Assembly (NCBI GenBank): GCA_904063045.1
Contig: CAJFCJ010000025.1
Span: 620,001-684,000 of the forward strand
Direction of reading: 5' to 3'
Length of the DNA stretch: 64,000 nt
Source: Dimorphilus gyrociliatus
Lineage: Eukaryota > Annelida > Polychaeta > Dinophilidae
A program made the position numbers and the translations under genes. This document shows positions 26,961 to 45,000 of this stretch, one piece after another; position 1 is the stretch's first letter, and each line of letters begins with the position of its first letter. The notes beneath the pieces are model-generated. The model was given only the letters and a program-made list of their open reading frames with translations. It searched no databases and was not told the DNA's origin.

Positions 26961-27139
26961 TACAAGAGACTAGACGAGAGACTACAAAAAAATATTTATA
27001 GGATCCGGTTGAATTCTGTTCAAATAGATGCATTAGTATAATACAATGATGTTTAAGCTATTTCAAAAACAATTTTTAATATTTATGTATTTGAAGTTAT
27101 TAATTTTACAATGAAGGGCAAAACATAAACTTCAATCAG

Positions 27140-27815
27140 TTATTCAATATTTTCTTCTGCGGATCGACCTTCTCTTGCCCTCTTTCTTTTAGCTCTTTCT
27201 AATAACCTTCTTTCTCTCTCATACTCCTTCATTCGTAATACGAAACTGTAAGGATAGATACATACAAGTTTTAGTTGCCGGTTTTTAAAATTCTTTCCAC
27301 TCTTAAAGGCAAGACGAAAAGCTTGGAAAAAATGAAAATAAACTCTTAATTATTTACTTTGTAGTATTCTACATAATTTTGTTTAAAAGTTTATAATATT
27401 TCCATCAATTAATTCAAATTATTTATTGGAATTATTGTAAAGTTTGCTTACTCTTCATATTGACAATGCTCCCAAGCATGTAACTCCGGTTTGCAATTTA
27501 CTACCCAAGGCCAGTTATCATTCCTACATTTATAGAAGGGTAGTAAAAGATGTGCGCAATAATCACGAAAGTGTGGTTTTATGTTTGCAGCTTGCAATTC
27601 TTCTTTTGTCGCATAATTTTCTGAAAAGATCAGAGAAGAGTTGAGCGAAATTAGCGTATTTTTAAGGTTAGCAACGAAAATCGAGCGTTTGATGTTTACT
27701 TACTTCTTACTTCTCTGCCATTTTCAAATCCATAATTAGCCTCGAATGTTGGTGGCTTGTTATAATCCGGGGCAGTATCAGGCGATTTTACATAAGCTGA
27801 ATACATATGACCCAT
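27140..27815 (-). CDS. NDUFB7: NADH dehydrogenase 1 beta subcomplex subunit 7 (complex I B18)
   Basis: Three exons: 27704-27815, 27452-27620 and 27140-27245, giving 128 aa (human 137). The protein starts MGHMYSAYV; Gly2 fits the N-myristoylation known for NDUFB7. The core has the twin CX9C pattern (DYCAHLLLPFYKC, then NCKPELHAWEHC) of intermembrane-space proteins oxidised by the Mia40 pathway. It is followed by the basic helix FVLRMKEYERERRLLERAK, shared with animal orthologues. It is an accessory subunit on the intermembrane-space face of the complex I membrane arm. Exon 1 uses the second of two overlapping donors (GTAAGT, 27698-27703), the only one keeping frame with exon 2. Divergent from NOM1 (269 bp between starts). 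Confidence 0.94.
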
Positions 27816-28084
27816 GATAATAGAGATTATTTAAGGTCAAGGCCAGAGGCTCCTCTACTAAAGTAAAAGTTTATTGTAAAACTAGAAAAGTAAATCTATT
27901 GAAGGGAATTAACATGTAGGCAATTAATTTCTAGAACAAATGCGTACAAATCTTTCCTAAGCTAGTTTTACGAAAATAACTATGAAAGCAGATAAAATAG
28001 TCGACAATGTCGTCTGCTAGATACTACTTGCACATGGTACTTAAAAAATATATCTTTTTATATTAAGGTATAACTATCTAAGTT
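27816..28084. promoter_or_regulatory. Shared upstream region of NDUFB7 (-) and NOM1 (+)
   Basis: Only 269 bp between the two start codons, so both 5' UTRs and promoters must fit within this segment. No named site recognised. Confidence 0.5.
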
Positions 28085-30669
28085 ATGATTGGAAAAAAAC
28101 GAAAAGCTAGTTTTCAAGCCGAGCAACCAAATTTAAAGCGGTTGAGGAAAGTTGTTGAAAGTTTAGCAGGTGAATCTTCATCAAAGACTGAAACCTTTAT
28201 TGTAAGAGAATCGCTGAGAAAAAAACGACGTAAAGAAGACAGAAATTTGAAGAAAATGAGAAAAAATGCTCATCGAAGAGGAGATAGACTTCCGACGAAG
28301 AAAGGACTAGAAATTAAAAGAGAAAAAGAAGTTAGAAAAAAGTTAAGACAAAAGAAAAAGAAGCTGGAACGTAAAATCGAAAGAGAAAAAAAGGCAGAAG
28401 AGAAAAGATTAGCTCAAGAAGAAAAAGAGCAGGAAGAACACGAAGAAATGCTTCGTGAGAGGGAAATTCAAATGGCTAATAAAGCTGATGATAAAATTAT
28501 TAGAGAACTTGAAAAGAAATTGCATATGACAAAGAAGAAAGGAAAGAAAAAGATTCCACAGTCTTTTGCCGCCGAAGGACTCGATTATTTACTAGATGTA
28601 TTAGAAGGAAGTGGAAAAGATGGGTAATATTTTTAGTTTTTCGTAACGCAAGATATTAGATTTTTAATTCTAATTTAAACAGAGACGATGCTTTTACGAA
28701 TGAAGACTCTAATTCTAAAAACCTGGACAATTCCGATCAAGAAGAACTTGATGAAAGGTTGTTATCTCTTTTCATATGTATTATAAATTTATGGCATTAA
28801 CGCTCTTAGCGATGAAATAATGGAAGAAGAATTTGAAGGCGACAGTGAAGATGGTGGCGATGAAGAGGGAGAAGAATTTGAAGAGAGTGATCAAGAATCG
28901 GAGAGTGAAGATATTCTTGACGAGGAGGAGGAGAAGCAGGAGGACGAGGACGATGTGGATAACGTAAACGATTTTCAAAAAAAGAAAAAAAATATAAACT
29001 TGAGTTCAAAAGAAAAAGAAATAAAAGATGACAGCAAGAATTTAATGAAAGAAGATATCTACGGAAGAACTTTTGATTCTTCCGGTCAAGAAGTAAGCAA
29101 AGCTTATGTACCTCCGGCGCTTAGAACAAGTTCTTCCGAAGATATGAAAGTTAAGAGAAAAATCCAAGGATTGGTAAATCGCTTAGGCGAAACAAATAAA
29201 TTAAAGATATCGGTAGAAATTGAACAAGTTTATAGGGAAAATAGTCGTGCTATTGTAACAGAGGCTCTTACGTCTTCTATAATCTCATCATGTTTACAAA
29301 AGAGTCAAGTAGCCCAAAAATCTATAAGTGATTATATAGAACTATTAGCTATCATCAGCTCATCAATAGGATTTGAAATTTCGGCTATGTTCTTACAGAC
29401 AGTCGCCGAGAAGTGGATAGAACTTTGCAAGGACAGCGATGAGGAAGATAAAAAGCTACTAAATTGTACTCAAATTATTTGCGCATTATATAATTTAAAG
29501 TTATTGAAATCTCCACTTGTACTAGATTTACTTGGTCATATTTGTTCAAGTAATCAACTTTTTCACGTGGAAGTTATCCTAATTATTGTCACACAATGTG
29601 GTTTTATATTAAGAAAAGATGATCCTATAGGCTTAAAAAATGTTATTAATCTTGTAAAAGAAAAATCTGTTCAGTTGATTGATGAAAATAAGGGAGGATA
29701 TTCAAGAACAGAATTTATGATGGATTGCCTTTTAGCTGTGCGAAACAATGATGTAAGAAAATTGCCTAATTACGACGAAGAATTGATTCCAAACGTCCTT
29801 AAAGCCTATAAGAATATTCTTAAACAAAGAAATTTATTACAAGCTAATCCGCTAAATGTTCGTCTCGAAGATATCACTGAAGCTGATAAACGAGGTAAAT
29901 GGTGGCTTGTAGGCGCTGCTTGGACAGGTGATAAATCCACTAAAGATGTAGAAAAAGAAAAAATAACAAAATCTAAATTTAGGTAAGACGAGGAAAGCGA
30001 GATAAATTAAAGTAAATAATTAACTATTGATGTTTTTGTTGATTAAACAGTAATAAAGTTATGAAGCTGGCTGTGAAATTGAGGATGAATACTGACATTC
30101 GCAAACAGATATTCTGTTCAATGTTTAGCGCATCGGATGCTGAAGATGCTGTGAGACAAATGTTAAGTTTAGCGAATACAGCCGCTCATAAAAGAGAACT
30201 TATCAACGTACCACTTGACGTTTTATTAAGAAGTAAAAAAAATGATTGGTTTGTCTTAAGTGTTCTGAAATCGCTATCGAACTTTGATCGAAAATATAAT
30301 ATCATTCTGTCAGCTGCTGTAAGAGAAAAAATTTGTCAAGAGCACGATAAGGATGATACTTATAAAAGATTGGCATTCTTACTTAATGAACTTTTGTTAA
30401 ATGATGTTTTGAGGTTGAATATTTTGAAAGAACTTAACTTTACACAATTAAATCCAAGATTAGAAAAGATTCTAATTGATCTTTTGAAGAAAATATGCTC
30501 TTTAGAACATAGGAAAATTTTGAACATATTTTCAAGGGCAACTGATAAAATTGTGAATTACGGACTTCAGTATTTTACAAGAGCAAAATTAGCGGATTCT
30601 ATTGATGAAGAAATTATATTGCTTATTGAAAATGGTCTGAAGATGGGCTTAAAAAAGAAAAAATTGTAA
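28085..30669 (+). CDS. NOM1: NOM1, nucleolar MIF4G/MA3-domain protein
   Basis: Four exons: 28085-28623, 28683-28757, 28810-29982 and 30051-30669, giving 801 aa (human 860). The N-terminal 200 residues are strongly basic with nuclear and nucleolar targeting character. A long acidic stretch follows (from about residue 205). The conserved lead-in YGRTFDSSGQEVSKAYVPPA precedes the MIF4G domain (from about 317, RKIQGLVNRLGETNKLKIS), and the C-terminal exon holds the MA3 domain (KLAVKLRMNTDIRKQIFCSM). NOM1 (yeast Sgd1p) works in the nucleolus in small-subunit rRNA maturation and binds the helicase eIF4AIII. The simple-sequence acidic and basic runs create large antisense open frames that are not genes. 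Confidence 0.95.
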
Positions 30670-32177
30670 AATATGTGTTTATGAAGCTTTAGCATATGTC
30701 AGATAATACTTCTAATAAATATTGTATTTTCGACAATAAAAATTGCTTTGTTAACCATTTCTTCATACAATGTAGTAGTTTGTAATAGTAAATGTAATAG
30801 TATTATGCAGTACTACACTCAGCTGACAACTTGTTTATAAACTATAAATTTAAGCCTAAGTATTCTTTGAGAACGATGACTTGTATAAACTTTACTCAGA
30901 GACTCTTTGATTAAATATATTGTTCAGTATGAATTAAAATAGTTTGAGTTAATCATTTGTTATTTTATTCAATCAAATCAATTATTTAAGAAAATGACTG
31001 TTAAAGCAAAAGAAGGTCAAGGTCAACATATGCTTCGTTCCAAACAAACTAACTGACTTTCTTAACTTGTCACGTGTAAATTTTTTTTGCTATTTTAAAC
31101 AGAAGAATTCAACATTATTAGATTAAAAAATTAAAATTTTTATACGAAAATCAAATTGAAGCACCGCCATTTTGAAGAAATTAAATCTCTCCAAATAACC
31201 TCTTTCTTCTCGTGTTACAAGTAAAATATTTTATAATCATTAACTGTACATAGCGTAGAAAAGAGCCATGTATATTCTGTTTTAAGAAACAACATAAATT
31301 TTCCCATTCTATCAATTTAGCTTTGTCTTTAGTAAAAACTAACGAAGCCGCGGATACAAACAAAGTAACAAAAAATTTATTACGATAAATTGTTTGAAAA
31401 TAAAGTCATTTTAAGATTTAAAACAGTAGAAAGTTCAATTGACCTTATTTTTGGAATAAATAAGTAGCTGGTCTAACCGTTTTTTTTAATGTGCAGAGCA
31501 TATTTTTATCGTAACAGCTTACTTACTATTTTAGCTCAGTCGTATACTATTGTAGCTTATAACTAATACAAACCTAAGTGAAAAACGATATTTTAAATAA
31601 TAATTCTTTATATGATAACATAATTGAAATGTGTAGAGTGTCTTCGACGTTTAGAGATTAAACGAAAGTAGCAAAAGTTTTCTCCTATTTTGACCTTTAT
31701 AAGCACAGCTCAGCACTTTGATTGTTTTAACAACTGATATAGATATATCTCAAAACAGTTGCGTTTTCATGAATTTTACAACTATATTCTAAGAAAAATA
31801 TTGTATAAAATAAAAGAGAACAAATCTGCTTGACGAATAATAATAATAAGAACAATAATATAGTATTGTATTACTTTTGTCCTGTTATTACTATATTATG
31901 CGTTTCTCAATATTAGAATATATGTATTTTTATTATTATATTCTTACAGTTTGCAACTAGGAAATAAAGAAAATAAGACAGCTTATATGCTTTTAAACAA
32001 ATTTTCAAACGTATTGGATAAAAGTTTGTATAGCTTGTTTTATAATTATTTCATAAATATGGTTTTTTAATTATTATTCTTATTCAGCCTGAGACTGAGC
32101 AGACTCTGACTCGTCTATAAATTCCGACATATTTCCTTTTTTGGTGACAGGCCGCATACTTTCCCCATTTATTAAAT
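30670..32177. other. Intergenic, 1.5 kb, NOM1 3' flank and KDM7 upstream region
   Basis: A canonical AATAAA lies near 30736, about 70 bp after the NOM1 stop. No coding feature is recognised; a 60-codon frame at 31181-31363 (-) has no motif. The right end (about 32100-32177) is the likely KDM7 promoter and 5' UTR. Confidence 0.5.
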
Positions 32178-36895
<4,718 letters not shown>

Positions 36896-37228
36896 GAATA
36901 TAATGTACGAGAATTTGTACTGAATGCTTTTTTTGTACACGGATGGTACTGTGTTTAATTTACATAACCGTTTTTGTAGTTGGTTTATTGTCAATCATTT
37001 ACGAGAGTTTTATAGTGTGGAAAATATTATTAAAGTTAATAACTTAATATAAAACAAGTAATATAAAAGCGATTCGATGGTAAAGGAAGTTTTTATTTTT
37101 TTTTAATAACGAAGTGAAATTCAGAGTAATATAGATTACATTAACATTACAGTATTTTTTGAATAAGTTTACAAATTCATAAAATAAACAAGGAGCGTCA
37201 GTTAAACAGTGGCACAAACTCATTTCTT

Positions 37229-39621
<2,393 letters not shown>

Positions 39622-41347
39622 ATGTCTTTTGTTGAAGTTAGTCCAGACAGCCACTTTCCCATTCAAAATCTACCCTACGGAATATTCTCTACGTCCGATA
39701 ATGTGGGTACCGGCATTATTCTGATGCACCGTTTGACCTATTTGATATTCATTTAACTAATTAAAAGCATTATTTCACAGCCTAAACATCGTATTGGCGT
39801 TGCAATTGGAGATAAAATCTTGGATCTTGGTATTATCAAGCACCTATTCAACGGCCCAATTCTGAGTTCCTGTCAAGATGTTTTTGACAAGGTTAATATT
39901 TAAGTTCCTTTGAAGTTTCGAATTTCATCGTGTGATTCTTAACAAAAAACAGCCAACTCTTAATGATTTTATGGGACTGGGACGTCCTGCTTGGAGAGAA
40001 GCAAGAGAACGTATAAGAGAGTTGTTGAGCAATGAATGTACCGTTTTGAAGAATAGCAAAGATTTATTATCTAGGTAACAAAAACTAATGATAAAATCGA
40101 TTGAATATTATTTCGGCCTATTTATTTTTATATACATTTACATATGTATATATTTGTTTATTTTATACAGAGCGTTGGTTTGTCGCCTCTCTGCTTCAAT
40201 GCATTTACCAGCCAAAATTGGTTTGTATACGTGTTTTAATGAAAAAGGAATTGTCACCTTATCTAAGTTAATATTATGTCCTTAATAGGGGATTATACTG
40301 ACTTCTATAGTTCGATCCATCATGCTACTAACGTTGGTATCATGTTCCGTGGTAAAGAAAATGCTCTTATGCCAAACTGGCGTTATTTACCAGTTGGCTA
40401 TCATGGAAGGGCCTCATCTGTTGTAGTTTCGGGAACTAATTTGAAAAGACCATGTGGACAGCAAAAACCAAATGAACAAGAACCGCCAGTCTATGGACCC
40501 TGTAAGCTTTTAGACTTTGAGTTAGAAATGGCCTTTTTGGTCGGAAAAGGTAATGATTTGGGACAGCCGATAACTATTGATAATGCTGAAGAACATATAT
40601 TTGGTATGGTATTGATGAACGATTGGAGTGCCAGAGATATTCAAAAATGGGAATATGTTCCACTTGGGCCTTTCTTGGGTAAAAATTTCGGAACAACTAT
40701 TTCTCCATGGGTTGTACCAATGGACGCCCTTATGCCATTTGCTGTTGATAATATGGAACAAGAACCTAAACCTCTTTCTTATTTGGTTCATAACGATAAA
40801 TACAATTTTGACATAAATCTTGAAGTTGCCGTTAAAGGTTTGATTCTCTGGCTTAATAAAGGAAAGGAGATTAATCAATTTTATTTCAGTTGACGAAATT
40901 GCATCCCCAAAGACTATTTGTAGAAGTAACTTTAAAGTAAATAATCTAAATATTCAATTTAACATCGATAATTTACCTAATTATTTCTTAGTACATGTAT
41001 TGGACAATGAAACAACAACTTACTCATCATACGGTTTCTGGTTGTAACAGCCAGACTGGCGATCTATTGGCTTCCGGTACTATTAGTGGCCCCGTTAGTA
41101 GAATATACTATAAATGATAGTTGTCCGGTAAACTAACAAATTTTATTGACAGACTGAAGAATCTTTCGGTTCCATGCTTGAACTATGTTGGAAAGGAACA
41201 AAAACGATTGATCTTGGAGACGGAGTTACAAGGAAGTTTTTGAAGGATGGTGACGAAGTTATAATGACAGGGTATTGTGAAGGTGACGGGTATAGAGTTG
41301 GCTTTGGTGAATGCAGAGGAAAAGTACTCCCAGCTAATCCCCTTTAA
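39622..41347 (+). CDS. FAH: Fumarylacetoacetase
   Basis: Eight exons: 39622-39702, 39781-39891, 39953-40074, 40171-40220, 40289-40837, 40890-40936, 40992-41093 and 41153-41347, giving 418 aa (human 419). This cytosolic enzyme splits fumarylacetoacetate to fumarate and acetoacetate, the last step of tyrosine breakdown. The start [20 protein letters not shown] is the family N-terminus. Metal and catalytic residues are present: Asp in GDYTDFYSS, His in HHATNVG, the two Glu of LDFELEMAF, Asp in NDWSARDIQ, and Glu in [11 protein letters not shown]. The last coding exon holds the conserved [20 protein letters not shown] poly(A) signal AATAAA is at 41469-41474. Confidence 0.98.
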
Positions 41348-41637
41348 TCAAACAATTCATTTAGACAAATACATTAAAAATTTGGCATCATATTTGTATG
41401 CATAAAAGTTTTTTCAGTAGAAAAAGTTGTTAAAGAAAATTATATGAACAAGCTAGTAGAGTATTGTTAATAAATAAGTATTTATTACTAAGAAGAATGG
41501 GCATATAATAGATCGACGTTCATATATTCTCGTACTCGGACGGTTTATAAATTTAAAAATTATAGCATTTACAAGACTATTACTACTGACTTAGCTATGA
41601 CAGGCTAAAAACGGGTAGACATTAAAAATACTTAGTA

Positions 41638-41677
<40 letters not shown>

Positions 41678-42032
41678 GTATATATACTGTATATATATGG
41701 TCATTGGTTCGTTTCTTTTTTGCTTTTATATAAAAAATATCAATGAACAGATTTAATTACCAAACTATGAACAATTTTCACGGATCCACAAATTATGCTG
41801 AACTCTTCTAGATGTCTCAAATTGAACACAAAAAAGAGAATATCGTTGTAAAAAAATATAGTAAACAATTTATAAAACATAGAGAAAATGTTGCATCAGT
41901 TAATATTCATAACTAAGAGAAATAGAGAAAAGGATAATCAAAAAGAGAAGATTTTTTAATATAAGTTAAGTTAAAAAAAAAAGAAACAACAATGTTTACT
42001 TTCCATTATTTGTATATCAGCACTTGACGCTT
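41348..42032. other. Intergenic between FAH (+) and the receptor phosphatase (-)
   Basis: 685 bp, tail-to-tail region. Contains the FAH poly(A) signal, a pure (TA)n run at 41641-41674 and an adjoining TATATACTGTATATA motif. No gene recognised. Confidence 0.55.
41641..41674. repeat. (TA)n microsatellite
   Basis: Seventeen uninterrupted TA units in the FAH-phosphatase intergenic region. Confidence 0.95.
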
Positions 42033-45000
42033 TTATACTTCAGACTCTTCTAAATACTGTTTGACAATTTCGTAAAGGAATTTATATTGATCCTATAAAA
42101 GAAAGCAATAGGAATAAGTTTGAAGGAAAATTTATCAACTCTAGACATTAATGTAAATAATTACCAAGTCGCAAATGAGTTCTGGACGTCTTAACCTTAG
42201 TTCTCTGACAACGTAAGGTACATCAACGTCTTTTTGCACTTGAATTTTCTCTAAGAGTATAGTTACTGCTAAGACTAGACCGCTTTGTTTGAATCCATCA
42301 CTATGAAATAAGAAAATAGAATGTAAAATATACAAATAAATATTGATAATATTTTGAAATTGGATAAAGATAAAGATAGAAAAAAAAGAGGATTATAAAA
42401 TCAATATAGCTTACTGGCATTGAAAAACGACTGGTCGTTTATTTTCTTTGTCAATTTTAGATCGCCAAACGTTAATTTGTTTAATTAAATTAAGTATATT
42501 ATCTTTGAATTTTTGATTAGATATTATATTATTCTCAGTTGGCCAATGATAAAATTGGAAATGTTTTATTTTCATTTCTTTTGTTTTTTCCTCTTTGGTT
42601 ACTTTTACAGTTAGGTCTCTGATTGTTAAAGAGGGATCTATATTAGCTTGACTGTTAAATGACACTTCCAATGGTCCTCTGACCCAACTTTTCTCTTCTA
42701 TTGGTACATAATGTCCATAACTTTCATCATCCGGTCTAGGATCGTTTAGCATGACTATTGTTGAAAAGTTATGATCAACAACCATTCTCCATAGGTCGAC
42801 ATCAGTATTTGGAAGAGGCATTTGAGTTATAGCGTAAGCATTTTTTGTATAAACTCCCTAAGATATGAAAAAAAAGGGTGTAATTATCAATAAAATCATA
42901 TGCATTTAGACCAAAAAACAAGAAGATCTCTTGTTCATTTAAGAGATTTTTCTTCATCTTTTTGATAGAAGGATAAGACACTTACATCGAAAATTACAGC
43001 ATTTATATAATCGTTACAACCATCCATCCTAAGTAAGAGATACGGTCGATAATTGTCAGCTGGTAAGACATTTTTCAGCCTATTCTTTTCAATATTTTCT
43101 AATAATCCACCTTGTGTAAAATTATTACTATCATCTTTGTTCATAGCTTGTAATTTTTCGAATTCAGTCTCAATTTCAGTTTTACCAATAGCATTTTTAA
43201 TTTGTAACTTAAAATAAGTCTCTGCGAATTCGCTACATTTTATAAAACTATCTTTCCATTGGATTGCTTCGTATATGGCGCGATAAATAAACATATATTG
43301 CTCGGCTGTTTGTACCATGTGAACTCTACATTGTCTCATTTTCCAAACTAATTCAGAGACATCGACACCATTCTCGGCGTCTGATTGCTTAAGAAGATAA
43401 TCTAGAGATATAAACGCTCCGGTTCTTCCAACACCAGCAGAGCAATGAATGACTAGAGGTTTTGATGGCTCATATTCTCGAACTTTTCTATGAAATTCTA
43501 TAAGTGGCACTGCCGATGTTGGCACACCGTGATCAGGCCATGTTGTATAATGGAAATGTTTGATAGTTCTCTCCTTATCATCCTATATTAATCATTTATA
43601 TACAAAAATTTAAGATTAAAGATAACAAAATGGCAAATAGTTAATTAACCTTCGTCAATTTAAATGTTCTTATAACATAGTGTACAGTAGAAATGTTGGA
43701 TTCGAGTTTTACTTTAATATTACCATACTGTTTCTCATCCTCTTCTGGCCAATATAATTCACATTTACGTTTTCCTCCTTCAATTATGTTTGTCAACATA
43801 ACAAGAACTTTGGCATTCACCTTGAATAATATAATTATAAAAAAATTTCATTAATTTTCCCGTAAAAAGGAAGGTATTTTGTATAAATTCTACCTGCCAA
43901 ACCATAGCCCAAATATCTTGAGTTGTAAATTTATTGGCACCTTGAGAGGCAATATAGCTAAATGGTTTCTCATCGGAAATGCTTTCTCCATAACCCTTTT
44001 TAAATGTCATAGGTGTATGAATCATATTATTATATTATATTATAATATATGCAATAAACAAAGTTTTATGCCTCATGTTATCACTTACAGTTATCCAATT
44101 GGCATTTATATAATCTGAATCTTCAACATCCGGTATGGCTTCTAGAATAACTCTTGATTGATCGTCTGATTAACAAGGGAAATAAATAGGAAAAAAGAAA
44201 AAAGATTAAACGTATAATTAACAATTATTTTGTTATTTCTCTATTATTTTTATTACTTACAAGGAATAATATTATTGAATTTATTCTTATGTTTATTAGA
44301 CATCTTTCGACCAATTTCGGACGAAAAGTAAAACGTTCTCGGTATAGACTAAAAAGATTAAAAAGAGAATACAATTAAGATAATGAAAAGAGAAAGAAGA
44401 TGAATTAATCAACAACATTTATGTAACCAACTTTCTTAATCATTGATGGAATCTTTAACACTATTCTTACCTAAAAATCTTTACTTGTATAACTTATCCT
44501 AATTTGAATAAAACGCTCTTACTTATGGTAAGCTCTGTATATAGTACGCTATATTCTATATATATATAAAGTATATATATATATATATATATATCCTCAT
44601 TACATCCATTTTCTGGGTCAAGAAGAGGGGTAAAAAAGTAAAGATTTTTACTCTGATTTGAAAGCTTACCAAAAGGTTATCATTACAAGACTATATGTTA
44701 TTAAAATACACTTTTACAGAAACTACACTGTCAAATATTATAAAAAGAGGAAAGGTTTAAATATTCAGTTAGAAAAATAGTACTATAGATAATGGTCCAT
44801 TTTTATTTACCTCATATTCTTTCATAAATCCCTCTCCATCATTTTTGGCTTTCTCATTAATAACATCTTTTAGTTGTTCTATTTCCATAAAATTTAAAGG
44901 TGGTTTTTCATTTGCTTCCATTTGAGCACTGTGATCCGCCTTGTTCATATAAAAGAAGGAAGAGAAAATAAAAGAAAGGATAAAATGATATATTTCTAGA

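Noticed and set aside
28781-29009. Two minus-strand open frames opposite NOM1
   Set aside because: They are shadows of the acidic GAA/GAG-rich stretch of NOM1 and have no start context or motif.
40522-40878. 118-codon minus-strand frame opposite FAH exon 5
   Set aside because: Antisense shadow of a strongly conserved FAH exon.
44001-44060. Coding extension of the 43894-43995 phosphatase exon (MIHTPMTFKK)
   Set aside because: It lies in the AT-rich intron. The acceptor at 43996-43997 joins in frame to the SDYINANWIT exon and matches PTP domain order.
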